Positions 20,530 through 29,612 of a DNA stretch of 64,000 nt are shown here, in pieces; positions within the stretch are counted from its first letter, which is position 1; every line of letters starts with the position of its first letter. The notes under the pieces are model-generated. The model saw nothing but the letters and a program-made list of their open reading frames with translations, ran no database searches and had not been told where the DNA came from. Source of the stretch: an uncultured Clostridia bacterium (GTDB taxonomy: Bacteria > Bacillota > Clostridia > TANB77 > CAG-508); contig CAKOXT010000005.1 of assembly GCA_934130285.1 (NCBI GenBank), positions 1 to 64,000 on the forward strand. Reading direction: 5' to 3'. The position numbers and the translations under genes are program-made.

Positions 20530-23500
20530 ATGAATTCACTTGTTAAAATTGTACCTAATGTAAAAAAGTACAAATCATATATAGAGGATGTTCAAAAAAA
20601 AGTAACTCCAATCATGATATCAGGTCTAACTGATAGTGGAAAAATACATTTTGCATATTCTACAGGTTTTTACGCAGAAAAGCCAATATGCATTGTTACA
20701 TATAATGAGTTACAAGCCAAAAAAATCATAAAGGATTTATCATATTTTGAAGATAAGATTGACTTCTTTCCAAAAAAAGAAATACTAGCTTATGATTATT
20801 TAACAGAAAGTAAAGATTCACTTTTTGAAAGAATAGAAGTATTAAACAATATAGTAAATAAAAAAACAAAAATCATAGTAACTACAATAGAAGCAATAAT
20901 GCAACCAATGATTTCAAAAGACATATTATACAAAAATTTACTACATTTAAAAGTAGGGCAAGAACTTGAACTAGATAAATTAAAGGAAACATTAGTAAGT
21001 TTAGGATATGAAAGATATGATGTAATAGAAGGAAAAGGACAATTTAGCATAAGAGGTGGAATTGTTGATATAGCAATAAATTCTAAAAATGGAATTCGTA
21101 TAGAATTCTGGGGAGATGAAATAGATTCTATTAGAAAATTCAATATTCTTACCCAAAGATCAACAGACATGATTGATGAAGCAAGCATATATCCAGCATA
21201 TGAATACGTATTAGAAAATAGCATAGAAACGGTTTGCAAAAAGATTGAAGAAAGTAAATATGCAGGAGTATTAAACGATATTGCTGAAGAAGATATTGAA
21301 CAAATAAGATCAGGTGATTACATAAGTAAAATTGATAAATACTTCAATTATTTTTATAACACCAAATCAAGTTTTCTAGATTATTTAGATGAAAACTATA
21401 TAATTTTCTTAGATGAAATTTCAAAAATAAAAGCCAGATCAGAAAATATAATTAAAGACAATGAAACAATAATCAAGGGCTTAGTTGAGAAAAGAAAAAT
21501 TCCAATTCAAATTATTGAAGAAACTTTTGATTATATAAAAGTAACAGATAAAACAAAATTAAAACAAACAATATATTTAGAGAATAAAGAGATTGGATTT
21601 ACAGATGTCCAAAGTATGCATGCAAAAAGAAACGGATATAGCTTTAGCTATAGGGAGGTCAACTTTTTTCGTAGTTCAATGGATTTATTGTTTGAGGAAT
21701 TACAAAAAGCAAATGAAAAGCAAAAACAAACAGTAGTCCTATGTGGTAACTATGATAATGCAAAAAAATTATCAAAATTGCTAGACGAAAAGAAAATAAA
21801 ATATGTGTTAGATGAAGATCTAACTTCAGATATAGTTCCAGGGGTAATATTCCTTACATCTGGGGCTATTTCCACTGGCTTTGAAAGTTATGATTTGAAT
21901 CTACTAGTAATTTCAGCAGTAGAACTATTTACTAGCAGAGAAAAGAAAAGAACAAGACTTTCTCAGAACTTTAAAGAAGGAGAAACAGTAGTTTTTTCTG
22001 ACTTAAAGATAGGTGATTATGTTGTACATAAAGCACATGGTATAGGTGAATATATAGGTGTAAACACAATAAAAGCAGATGGCGTAACAAAAGATTACAT
22101 AAAAGTAAAATATAAAGATGGTGACATTCTATACGTTCCAATCAGTTCTTTAGACAATATAAGAAAATATATTGGCTCAGAAAATGGAGCACCAAAGATA
22201 AATAGACTAGGAAGTAAAGATTGGGAAAAAACAAAAGCAAAGGTAAAGAATAATTTAAGAGAAGTAGCAAGAGAACTAATTGAATTATATGCTAAGAGAC
22301 AACATTCAAAAGGATATCAATTTTCAAAAGATACTATATGGCAAAAAGAATTTGAAGATAGTTTTCCATATGTAGAAACAGACGACCAATTAAGATGTAT
22401 CGAAGAAGTAAAAAAAGATATGGAATCAGGAAGACCAATGGACAGATTATTGTGTGGAGACGTTGGATATGGAAAAACAGAAGTTGCAATAAGAGCTGCA
22501 TTTAAAGCATGTATGGATCAAAAGCAAGTAGCATATTTAGTTCCAACTACAATTTTATCACAACAGCAATATGAAAGCTTCAAAGAAAGAATGGAAAAAT
22601 TCCCAATAAGAGTAGAAGTATTAAATAGATTTAAGACACCAAAAGAGCAGAAAGAAATTATTGAAAAACTCGAAAAGGGTGAATTAGATGTAATAGTTGG
22701 AACACACAGAATATTAAGTAAAGATGTAAAGTTTAAAGATTTAGGATTTTTAATAATAGATGAGGAACACAGATTTGGAGTTAAAGATAAAGAGAAAATA
22801 AAAGAAATAAAGAACAATGTAGATGTATTAACAATGACAGCAACACCAATTCCAAGAACATTGCATATGTCAATTTTGGGAATAAGAGATATGTCTGTAA
22901 TATATGAACCACCACAAAATAGAAAACCCGTTCAAACATATGTCTTAGAATATGATGATGAAATAGTAAGAGAAGCAATAACAAAAGAATTAGAACACGA
23001 TGGACAAGTATTTTATTTATTTAATAATGTTGAGGGAATAGAACGAAAAGCAAATCAAATTCAAGCATTAGTACCAGAAGCTAAAATAGGAATAGCACAT
23101 GGACAAATGTCAGGTAGAGAGCTAGAAGAAATAATGCAAGAATTTATTGATAAAAAAATAAATGTACTATTATGTACAACAATACTAGAATCAGGAATTG
23201 ATATTCCAAATGCAAACTCAATAATAGTTGAAAATGCAGACAGATTAGGATTAGCACAATTGTATCAAATAAGAGGAAGAGTTGGAAGAAGTGATAAACA
23301 GGGTTATGCATATATTATGTATAAAAAAGACAAACTATTATCAGAAGTTGCAGACAAAAGATTAAAAGCAATAAAAGAATTTACAGAATTCGGTTCAGGA
23401 TTTAAAATAGCAATGAGAGATCTAGAAATAAGAGGAGCTGGAAGTATATTAGGAGAAATGCAACATGGCCATATGGAACAAGTAGGATATGACATGTATT

Positions 23501-23985
23501 GTAAATTATTAGATCAAGTAGTAAAAGAAATGAAAGGTATACAAGTAGAAGAAGAAATTGATGTTCAATTAGATATTGATGTATCAAGCTACATTCCAGA
23601 TGAATATATAGAAGATTCAAATCAAAAAATTGAAATTTATCAAAATATAGCACTATGCAAAAATGAAGAAGAAATAAAAGACATAACAGATTCAATTATA
23701 GATAGATATGGAAATATGCCAAAAGAAATTGAAAAATTATTAGATATTGCAAGAATAAGAAATATGTGTAGAGCTAAAAATATAATAAAAGTATCACAAA
23801 AAACAGACAAAGTAATATTTTATTTTGATGAGAAAACATTTGATTTTGCAGTAGTTGACAAATTATTAAAGAAATATGGAATGAGAATAAAATTCTCTCC
23901 AGCAAAAAATCCATATATAACATACAAATTAAAGAATATAAATGATATACTTAAAGAAATAAAAGAATTTTTAGGTGATATATAA
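20530..23985 (+). CDS. mfd: Transcription-repair coupling factor Mfd
   Basis: A 1151-residue protein of normal length. The UvrB-like N-terminus and the RNA polymerase-interacting CarD-like domain (DLKIGDYVVHKAHGIGEYIG, about 493-512) precede the helicase core. Walker A GDVGYGKT lies near residue 643, DEEHRFG near 745, and the TMTATPIPRTLHMS and RGRVGRSDKQGYAY motifs follow, with a C-terminal TRCF domain. It displaces stalled RNA polymerase and recruits UvrA. Start at ATG 20530 after GAGGAT. Confidence 0.97.
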   Translation: MNSLVKIVPNVKKYKSYIEDVQKKVTPIMISGLTDSGKIHFAYSTGFYAEKPICIVTYNELQAKKIIKDLSYFEDKIDFFPKKEILAYDYLTESKDSLFERIEVLNNIVNKKTKIIVTTIEAIMQPMISKDILYKNLLHLKVGQELELDKLKETLVSLGYERYDVIEGKGQFSIRGGIVDIAINSKNGIRIEFWGDEIDSIRKFNILTQRSTDMIDEASIYPAYEYVLENSIETVCKKIEESKYAGVLNDIAEEDIEQIRSGDYISKIDKYFNYFYNTKSSFLDYLDENYIIFLDEISKIKARSENIIKDNETIIKGLVEKRKIPIQIIEETFDYIKVTDKTKLKQTIYLENKEIGFTDVQSMHAKRNGYSFSYREVNFFRSSMDLLFEELQKANEKQKQTVVLCGNYDNAKKLSKLLDEKKIKYVLDEDLTSDIVPGVIFLTSGAISTGFESYDLNLLVISAVELFTSREKKRTRLSQNFKEGETVVFSDLKIGDYVVHKAHGIGEYIGVNTIKADGVTKDYIKVKYKDGDILYVPISSLDNIRKYIGSENGAPKINRLGSKDWEKTKAKVKNNLREVARELIELYAKRQHSKGYQFSKDTIWQKEFEDSFPYVETDDQLRCIEEVKKDMESGRPMDRLLCGDVGYGKTEVAIRAAFKACMDQKQVAYLVPTTILSQQQYESFKERMEKFPIRVEVLNRFKTPKEQKEIIEKLEKGELDVIVGTHRILSKDVKFKDLGFLIIDEEHRFGVKDKEKIKEIKNNVDVLTMTATPIPRTLHMSILGIRDMSVIYEPPQNRKPVQTYVLEYDDEIVREAITKELEHDGQVFYLFNNVEGIERKANQIQALVPEAKIGIAHGQMSGRELEEIMQEFIDKKINVLLCTTILESGIDIPNANSIIVENADRLGLAQLYQIRGRVGRSDKQGYAYIMYKKDKLLSEVADKRLKAIKEFTEFGSGFKIAMRDLEIRGAGSILGEMQHGHMEQVGYDMYCKLLDQVVKEMKGIQVEEEIDVQLDIDVSSYIPDEYIEDSNQKIEIYQNIALCKNEEEIKDITDSIIDRYGNMPKEIEKLLDIARIRNMCRAKNIIKVSQKTDKVIFYFDEKTFDFAVVDKLLKKYGMRIKFSPAKNPYITYKLKNINDILKEIKEFLGDI

Positions 23986-24033
23986 AAATATTAAAGGCAA
24001 AATATATTTGATAGAGATTAAATGATTTATAAT

Positions 24034-24076
24034 AAAAAAGACCAACTTGTCACAAGAAACCTCGCGACAAGTGGCC
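24034..24076 (-). terminator. Terminator of cassette A (minus strand)
   Basis: On the minus strand, GGCCACTTGTCGC (24076-24064) pairs with GTGACAAGTTGGT (24053-24041) and is followed by CTTTTTT. A second small hairpin (GGGCTT/AAGCCTC) lies at 24083-24098. Confidence 0.8.
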
Positions 24077-24117
24077 AGTTTGAGGCTTATTGAAGCCCTA
24101 ATGGATAGATAAAAAAG

Positions 24118-24357
24118 TTAATCAGCAAGATGGATAATCATCTTTTTGCCAGATTCTCCAGGAAAACCAAATACTCTGATATTAGGAGTAGTGGTAGCAC
24201 CAGGAGTGACGAGACGCTGAATTGCTAACTGTTCTTCGAATGTAGGAGTGGTAGGAAAAATCAATACCACATCCTGCTTATCAGACCTTTCAGCATCAAG
24301 TATTACCAAATTAGAAATCTTCCGTGCTTCAATTAAAATCTTTTCGACATCACTCAT
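24118..24357 (-). CDS. Small hypothetical protein, solo cassette A
   Basis: A 79-residue protein without recognised domain. The start (MSDVEK) is fixed by AGGAGG nine bases upstream; an in-frame ATG at 24375 lies before that site and is unlikely. Base composition is visibly richer in G and C than the flanking mfd and rRNA methyltransferase genes, and it uses the Arg codon CGG, which native genes here avoid. With its own promoter and terminator it forms an autonomous unit inserted between two housekeeping genes. It is probably acquired DNA; function unknown. Confidence 0.72.
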   Translation of the reverse strand: MSDVEKILIEARKISNLVILDAERSDKQDVVLIFPTTPTFEEQLAIQRLVTPGATTTPNIRVFGFPGESGKKMIIHLAD

Positions 24358-24406
24358 AATAGTGAACCTCCTCATAAAGTAAAAAATATATAATGTTACA
24401 AATCAT

Positions 24407-24435
24407 ATTATATCATAAATACATAGTAAAATCAA
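24407..24435 (-). promoter_or_regulatory. Promoter of cassette A
   Basis: On the minus strand, TTGATT (24435-24430), a 17-base spacer and TATAAT (24412-24407) with TG one base upstream of the -10 (extended -10). Confidence 0.65.
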
Positions 24436-24451
24436 TAGAAAGGGGTTTTGT

Positions 24452-25240
24452 ATGGTAATAACAAGTAAAGATAATGAAACAATTAAAAAAATTAAAAAAT
24501 TAAAAGATAAAAAATATAGAGACCAAGAAAATTGCTATATAATAGAAGGAATAAAATTAATAAAAGAGGCAATTCAAGAAAAAGCCAATATAAAGCTAAT
24601 TGTAGTATGTGATGATTGCAAACAAGAAACTGATTTAGAAAGTGATATAAAATATGAAATTGCAAAATATGAATGTATTTATGTAAGTGAAAAAATATTT
24701 TTAAGCTTAACAAATGTGGTAAATCCTCAAGGAATACTTGCAATAGTGGAAAAAGGAAAAAATGCAAACGATATTGATTATAATGAAAATTTATTCTTAG
24801 TATTAGATGACATACAAGATCCAGGAAACATGGGAACAATATTAAGAACAGCAGATAGTTTGAATTTCAAACAAATAATAGTATCAAAAGATTGTGCAGA
24901 TATATATAATCCTAAAGTTGTTAGATCAACAATGGGAGCGATTTTTAGAATAAATATCATCGAAAGTGATGATTTAGTAAAAACAATCAAAGAAATGAAA
25001 AAACACAAAATAAAAATATTATCTACAAGCTTACAAACTGATAAAACAATGTATAATGTTTCTTATGACAAAACAGCAATAGTAATAGGGAACGAGGCAA
25101 ACGGAGTAGAAAAAGAAATCATTGATTTAACTGATGAAAAGATTAAGATTCCAATGCCAGGAAAAACAGAAAGTTTAAATGCATCAGTAGCAACAGCTGT
25201 AATTTTATATGAAGCAATGAGAAATCAACTAAATAAGTAA
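24452..25240 (+). CDS. SpoU-type RNA 2'-O-methyltransferase (TrmH/RlmB-like)
   Basis: A 262-residue SPOUT methyltransferase. The N-terminal substrate-binding domain (NCYIIEGIKLIKEAI, about 28-42) precedes the knotted catalytic domain. The latter has motif 1 DIQDPGNMGTILRTADS (about 118-134), motif 2 IVIGNEANGV (about 211-220) and motif 3 KIPMPGKTESLNASVATAV. It uses S-adenosylmethionine to methylate ribose, most likely in 23S rRNA. The exact site cannot be told. It is followed closely by a small gene in the same direction. Confidence 0.92.
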   Translation: MVITSKDNETIKKIKKLKDKKYRDQENCYIIEGIKLIKEAIQEKANIKLIVVCDDCKQETDLESDIKYEIAKYECIYVSEKIFLSLTNVVNPQGILAIVEKGKNANDIDYNENLFLVLDDIQDPGNMGTILRTADSLNFKQIIVSKDCADIYNPKVVRSTMGAIFRINIIESDDLVKTIKEMKKHKIKILSTSLQTDKTMYNVSYDKTAIVIGNEANGVEKEIIDLTDEKIKIPMPGKTESLNASVATAVILYEAMRNQLNK

Positions 25241-25251
25241 AGGATATAGAT

Positions 25252-25527
25252 ATGGAAGAAGAATTAGAAAGAAAAATATTTTATAAAAAAGATTATAATG
25301 ATGTAAAAGAGCTACAAAAAGAAGCGGAAGCATATGCACAAAGTTTGAGAAACAAATATACAGATACAATTGTTACTCAAGAATACATTCATGGAGATGA
25401 TATTCTAGTAAGAGCAACCACAATAAAATATAGATATAGAAATGAGCAAATTAGAGATAGAGAAAAAGAGAGAATAAGGCAAAGAGAAAAGACAAGAGAA
25501 AGAGGCGGAAGAAGTAGGAGCAGATAA
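25252..25527 (+). CDS. Small basic hypothetical protein
   Basis: A 91-residue protein, 11 bases after the methyltransferase gene and followed by a terminator, so almost certainly co-transcribed. The first half is Lys/Glu-rich and helical (YNDVKELQKEAEAYAQSLR). A short strand segment DTIVTQEYIHGDDILVRATTIKYRYR follows with interruptions of charge, then an Arg/Glu-rich tail ending RGGRSRSR. The basic tail and the neighbour suggest RNA binding, which is only an inference. Confidence 0.7.
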   Translation: MEEELERKIFYKKDYNDVKELQKEAEAYAQSLRNKYTDTIVTQEYIHGDDILVRATTIKYRYRNEQIRDREKERIRQREKTRERGGRSRSR

Positions 25528-25542
25528 AAGCTAAAATGATAA

Positions 25543-25587
25543 AAATCCATCAATTATTAAGAAAATTAATAGTTGATGGATTTTTTG
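25543..25587 (+). terminator. Bidirectional terminator
   Basis: AAATCCATCAATTATTAA (25543-25560) pairs with the arm at 25566-25583 with one mismatch, followed by a T run on the plus strand. The minus-strand side is also A/T-rich, so it may serve the convergent gene at 25588 too. Confidence 0.82.
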
Positions 25588-26154
25588 TTATTCTGTAAGC
25601 AATTCCAAAATTTTAGGATAAATTTCAGCAGCTTTATTATTCCAATTATCTACAATAGATTTTGCTTGTTCTTTTGAACCAGCAAAAGTTTGAATTTCAA
25701 ACATTATATTATTATTTTCTACGATTTTACATTTTACAGTGAAATGATTTTCATCAATAGGAGTATAATCTGATGAAATGGAAAATTTATCTTCTATATC
25801 ATCAAGATTTTCCTTTAGATTATTATCAACTTGTAATGTTAAGATACCTGGGATCATGTCAGCAGTAAGCTCAATAGCCCTTTTGCCTTCAGGTGTAATA
25901 TTATATAATAATTCGTCATCCTTTTTATAAGATATAACGTATTTGTTTTCAATAAGATCTAATAAAAATTGTTGAAAATAAAAATAGTTTAATTCAGTAA
26001 TAGAAGTAACTAATTCTAACAAAGCTTTTTGATTAATAGGCTTTCCAATTTTATTTAAAATATATAATACAAGTAATTTATGTTCAGCTAAACTTGAACT
26101 ATCCTCAGTAAGTTTCATACAGTAATTCACAATCCTTTCATATGCGTAATGCAT
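25588..26154 (-). CDS. DUF4364 family protein (winged-helix-like)
   Basis: A 188-residue protein with the layout of DUF4364: an N-terminal winged-helix region (HKLLVLYILNKIGKPINQKALLELV, about 25-48, and NYFYFQQFLLDLIENKYV), a wing with LLYNITPEGKRAIE (about 81-94), and a C-terminal domain. These proteins are common in Clostridia and may be transcription regulators, but no target is known. The start is uncertain: ATG 26154 gives the full frame, and GTG or ATG codons 8-12 residues later are closer to a GAAAGGA site. Confidence 0.82.
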   Translation of the reverse strand: MHYAYERIVNYCMKLTEDSSSLAEHKLLVLYILNKIGKPINQKALLELVTSITELNYFYFQQFLLDLIENKYVISYKKDDELLYNITPEGKRAIELTADMIPGILTLQVDNNLKENLDDIEDKFSISSDYTPIDENHFTVKCKIVENNNIMFEIQTFAGSKEQAKSIVDNWNNKAAEIYPKILELLTE

Positions 26155-26342
26155 TTTTTATAACAATTATTGTAATTATAACACAGATTAAAATAAAAGA
26201 ATACACAATATGTGAAAAAGTTTAAAGAAAAAAATGTCGAAATTTAACGATGAAAAAAACTTTACAAATAGAAGAAAAGATATTAATATTAAATCAATAA
26301 ATTGCAATTTAATTCAAAAAAATTTTAATTCAAAACTAAAAA

Positions 26343-26363
26343 GAAAAAGGGGCATAGCCCCTA
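26343..26363 (-). terminator. Terminator of cassette B
   Basis: On the minus strand AGGGGC, a 3-base loop and GCCCCT, followed by TTTTTC. The stem overlaps the stop codon of the gene at 26361. Confidence 0.75.
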
Positions 26364-27233
26364 ATTCCGAGTAGCATTAACAGTATCATATGCATCATCA
26401 ATTTCTTTTTCAAACTCATCAGATACAAAAGAATATCCGAATTTAGTGTTTGATTCAAATTTCGATGCGACGATGTTTTCATTATTAAAAAGATTTGAAT
26501 CTCGAGTTTTACTCTTTACAGATACCCAAGATAAATGTTTATCCAATCCAATATCAGAATCAGTATAAAAAATACACTTATTCAAATCTGGATAAGGAGT
26601 TAAATCAACGCCATAGGCGTTAAAAACCATAGGTAGAATCTTGAAATTATATAGGTCATTATTTTCATTTAGTTCCTCAGCAGCAACGTCATGAAGATAT
26701 GCCTCATAATTTGATTCTGTTAGATCCCAAACTTCCCCGTAAGGTACTCCTTGTTCTTCGCAGAAAGATTCAATCCGCGAAACTTTGTCCGATAATTCGG
26801 ACACCTCCAAATATACTCCAATAACGGAATACTCTTCAGGAATAGAAACAAATTCATTTAAAAAACTTTTAAATGAAACATTTCTAGAAACAGAAAGAAT
26901 AATTGGAGTGCCAGAATATGTCTGGTATGCCGGAAAGTTATAACTATAACAACTATCGGTGTCAATAAAGCCTATAACTTTCTTATTATCAGAATCCTCA
27001 TATCTTACTTTGACAATTTTATCATTGTTAGAGTAAGTCAAAAGAGAAACTGATGTGCCTGGACTCAAGGCTTTTAAAACCTCTTTTTCGTCAGTCATTG
27101 AATACAAATTTGTTTTTTTAGTGACAAAAGCCGTATCTCCTGTAACAGTAAAATTCAAAACGTACAGTCCTGCTACAATAATGAATCCTATTAAGAAGAT
27201 ACTCTTGATCAAATTTAATATTTGTCTCCGCAT
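26361..27233 (-). CDS. Membrane-anchored extracellular protein, solo cassette B
   Basis: About 290 residues. An N-terminal signal anchor (about 8-29) precedes a roughly 65-residue segment that looks like a bacterial SH3 domain (TKKTNLYSMTDEKEVLKALSPG...). A domain with ILSVSRNVSFKSFLNEF, VIGVYLEVSEL and EEQGVPYGEVWDL then recalls a degraded GH25-like barrel; this resemblance is weak. The start at 27233 has AAAGGAGG eight bases upstream, while an upstream in-frame ATG (27257) precedes that site. The second codon is CGG. Richer in G and C than neighbours, it is one of the seven solo cassettes and is divergent from the sortase gene. Confidence 0.75.
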   Translation of the reverse strand: MRRQILNLIKSIFLIGFIIVAGLYVLNFTVTGDTAFVTKKTNLYSMTDEKEVLKALSPGTSVSLLTYSNNDKIVKVRYEDSDNKKVIGFIDTDSCYSYNFPAYQTYSGTPIILSVSRNVSFKSFLNEFVSIPEEYSVIGVYLEVSELSDKVSRIESFCEEQGVPYGEVWDLTESNYEAYLHDVAAEELNENNDLYNFKILPMVFNAYGVDLTPYPDLNKCIFYTDSDIGLDKHLSWVSVKSKTRDSNLFNNENIVASKFESNTKFGYSFVSDEFEKEIDDAYDTVNATRN

Positions 27234-27291
27234 GAATAAACCTCCTTTTAAAACCATGCTATGCTACTCTCATAATGAATCCATCATATAT

Positions 27292-27320
27292 ATTATACCA
27301 TAAAAAGCCTTAAAATTAAA
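27292..27320 (-). promoter_or_regulatory. Probable promoter of cassette B
   Basis: On the minus strand, TATAAT (27297-27292) with TG one base upstream, a 17-base spacer and a weak -35 TTTAAT (27320-27315). The extended -10 is the main support. Confidence 0.5.
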
Positions 27321-27337
27321 TGAAACGGAGTCAAAAA

Positions 27338-27862
27338 GTGCAAATAGCCAAACCAACTATAATCATATTAACAGTAATTTTGTTTATAATAACTCAAATA
27401 ATATTACCAATAACAATAAGTATAAACCCAAATACAAATACGATATACAAAATAACTAGTGCAAAAGAAAAAAATAAAATAAAACAAATATGGAAAATAG
27501 AAATTCCAAAAATAAATTTGACAGCAACAATAAATGATGGCATTGACAATATAACATTAAATAAATATGTAGGACATTTTCCACAAAGTGGATATATCGG
27601 TGGAAATGTATGTCTTGCAGCACATAATAGAGGATATGATGTAAATTATTTTGAGAAAATAAAAGAATTACAAAAAGGTGACAAGATAATTTACAGATTT
27701 AATGATTTAAAATTAACATATAAAGTAGATACAATAAAAGTTATAAAAGACACAGATATAGATGTAATAGAGAACACAAGAAAAAACCAAATTACACTGA
27801 TAACATGTGTAGAAAACGAACCAGAATTAAGAAGATGTATCAAAGGAAAATTAGTAATATAG
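27338..27862 (+). CDS. Sortase (class D-like)
   Basis: About 174 residues. A membrane anchor (about 7-29) precedes a sortase catalytic domain with IEIPKINLTATINDG, the His in CLAAHNRG (His96), the Cys in ITLITC (Cys157) and the Arg in LRRC (Arg165/166), the full triad. It is a transpeptidase joining LPXTG-type proteins to cell wall. GTG 27338 is preferred because GGAG (27327-27330) lies seven bases upstream. The alternative ATG 27320 lacks a site and would place a CGG codon in frame, which native genes here avoid. The putative substrate gene follows. Confidence 0.88.
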   Translation: MQIAKPTIIILTVILFIITQIILPITISINPNTNTIYKITSAKEKNKIKQIWKIEIPKINLTATINDGIDNITLNKYVGHFPQSGYIGGNVCLAAHNRGYDVNYFEKIKELQKGDKIIYRFNDLKLTYKVDTIKVIKDTDIDVIENTRKNQITLITCVENEPELRRCIKGKLVI

Positions 27863-27873
27863 AAAGGAAAAAT

Positions 27874-29088
27874 ATGAAAGTAAAAAATAAACTAATCATA
27901 CTTAGTATGATATTAATAATCATTAGTACAAGTGTTGTTCATGCAACATTCAATATAAAAACAGCAGACTTATATTCTAAAGGAAGATGTAAAACATTAT
28001 TAAAAACATCAAATAATGGATTAGACATAATAGTTACCAAAGTTTTTTATAAAAATAATGGCAAAGAAAATCCAGCATATTGTATAAATAAAGAATTAGG
28101 TGGAGTAGGAGAATACGGCAATTATTCAGTAAGTATAAATGACGTTGTAAGAAATCCACTAGTATGGAGAGTAATTACAAACGGATACCCATATAAAAGT
28201 ATACAAAGTTTAGGATTAGCAGATGAAGATGAAGCGTATACAGCAACAAAACAAGCTGTGTATTGTGTTTTATATGATTATGATTTTTCAAGATTTATAC
28301 CTGTAGGACAAGCAGGAGAAAGAACACTAAATGCAATGAAACAAATTGTTACAAATGCAAGAAATCCACAATCTACAAAACCAAACAACAATATACAAAT
28401 TAAAGAAATTACAGATTGGAAAGTTGATGAAACAGACCAAAAATATATTATAAAGAATTTTGAAATTTTTACAGAATGTAATTATAAAGATTTAAAAATA
28501 GAAATAGTGGATAATAAAGAAAATCAAATAAAAATTAGTGAAATAAAAGATAATAAATTTTCTATAAAACTTCCAATAAATTTATTAGAAAAAGATGATG
28601 AAATTGAAATAAAAGCTTCAGCACAACTAGAAACAAATCCTGTGTTATACGGAAACTCAAATAATAGTGCATATCAAAATTATGCTATCACAGGAGAAAT
28701 ATATGAAGGTGGGTACGGAAGCAAAAAAGTACAATATAATAAAAATACTACACATTTAAAAATAATAAAAAAAGATGATAAAGATGGAAAAATATTAAAA
28801 GGCGTAAAATTTAAAATATTAAATGACAAAGGAGAAATAAAGTATAGCAATTTAGAAACAAACGATAAAGGAGAAATTGATATTGAAGGAATATTACCAG
28901 GAAAATATTATATAGAGGAAGTAAGTACAATAGATGGATATAAATTACTAGAAAATAAAATTGAATTTGAAATTGCTCTAAATGAAGAATTGAGTATAAC
29001 TATAACAAATAATAAAGAAGAAATAACTCCTAAAAAAGAAAAAAGTTATTCTGAAAGAATAACAAAATTACCTGTTACAGGTATGTAA
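27874..29088 (+). CDS. Thioester-domain/Cna-B surface protein with truncated sorting signal
   Basis: A 404-residue secreted protein: signal peptide (1-24), a thioester-type adhesion domain (Cys70 in AYCINKE and Gln127 in TATKQAVY could form the internal thioester), a linker, then a SpaA/Cna-B prealbumin-like domain (about 300-380, HLKIIKKDDKDGKILKGVKF). It ends KLPVTGM and stops. An LPXTG motif should be followed by a hydrophobic span and basic tail, and both are missing. The stop lies about 13 bases before the terminator of the foreign cassette C. The start follows AAAGGA, 12 bases after the sortase stop. Confidence 0.87.
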   Translation: MKVKNKLIILSMILIIISTSVVHATFNIKTADLYSKGRCKTLLKTSNNGLDIIVTKVFYKNNGKENPAYCINKELGGVGEYGNYSVSINDVVRNPLVWRVITNGYPYKSIQSLGLADEDEAYTATKQAVYCVLYDYDFSRFIPVGQAGERTLNAMKQIVTNARNPQSTKPNNNIQIKEITDWKVDETDQKYIIKNFEIFTECNYKDLKIEIVDNKENQIKISEIKDNKFSIKLPINLLEKDDEIEIKASAQLETNPVLYGNSNNSAYQNYAITGEIYEGGYGSKKVQYNKNTTHLKIIKKDDKDGKILKGVKFKILNDKGEIKYSNLETNDKGEIDIEGILPGKYYIEEVSTIDGYKLLENKIEFEIALNEELSITITNNKEEITPKKEKSYSERITKLPVTGM

Positions 29089-29145
29089 AAATAAAATGAG
29101 GGAGCCCCTCAAACTGGTCAAAATATCAACCAGATTGAGGGGCTC
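29089..29145 (-). terminator. Terminator of cassette C
   Basis: On the minus strand, GAGCCCCTCAA (29145-29135) pairs with TTGAGGGGCTC (29112-29102), with an inner CTGGT/ACCAG pairing. The stem is followed by CCCTCATTTTATTTT. Confidence 0.85.
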
Positions 29146-29157
29146 AGAACAATGAGA

Positions 29158-29472
29158 TTATGATGCGGAACCTTCGCGGAGCATACGATCCACTTCTGCC
29201 TGAAGGCGTTCCTCGTTGATATAGAGAACCAGCTTGTTTGCTGAAATCCTCGCATGCTCATACGAAGCTCCTTTAGCACGTTCCTCTTCATACAACCATT
29301 TTCGGCTGTAGTCGAGGACATTCAAGTCCTCACCAAAGCAGATATGGTTATACTCTTCGGTTTTCACCTTTGAGCAATCCTGACGACTGATTAAAAGCCG
29401 TTCAGCTTTCTTCTCAATCAAATGTCTTTCGTGTTCTGATAAAATTGTTGCGTTAATTGTTCTCTTAGTCAT
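29158..29472 (-). CDS. Small hypothetical protein, solo cassette C
   Basis: A 104-residue hydrophilic helical protein (MTKRTINATILSEHERHLIE...). The opening TINATILSEHERHLIEKKAERLLISRQD resembles short DNA-binding or antitoxin-like N-termini, but I cannot assign a family. AGGAGG lies about eight bases before the ATG on the minus strand. It uses CGG (GAA CGG CTT) and balanced codons unlike its AT-rich neighbours. Its promoter and leader resemble those of cassette D. Confidence 0.72.
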   Translation of the reverse strand: MTKRTINATILSEHERHLIEKKAERLLISRQDCSKVKTEEYNHICFGEDLNVLDYSRKWLYEEERAKGASYEHARISANKLVLYINEERLQAEVDRMLREGSAS

Positions 29473-29515
29473 AAGACTACCTCCTATATTTTGCTTAACA
29501 ACGGTCTACAAATAT

Positions 29516-29544
29516 ATTGTAGCACAAATGAAGCAAAAAAGCAA
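29516..29544 (-). promoter_or_regulatory. Promoter of cassette C
   Basis: On the minus strand, TTGCTT (29544-29539), a 17-base spacer and TACAAT (29521-29516). The sequence GTGCTACAAT followed by ATATTTGTAG closely resembles the cassette D promoter. Confidence 0.62.
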
Positions 29545-29556
29545 CATTATGTAAAT

Positions 29557-29587
29557 AAAAAAGAAATGCCCCCGCAAAAGCGGGGGC
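29557..29587 (-). terminator. Terminator of cassette D
   Basis: A perfect GCCCCCGC/GCGGGGGC stem (29568-29575 and 29580-29587) with an AAAA loop on the plus strand. On the minus strand it is followed by ATTTCTTTTTT. Confidence 0.88.
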
Positions 29588-29612
29588 TAGTCAGTCCAAC
29601 ATGGACAAACTA

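Noticed and set aside
29088..29160. A frameshifted anchor segment after LPVTG
   Set aside because: No frame after 29088 encodes a hydrophobic stretch; the sequence passes straight into a terminator hairpin.
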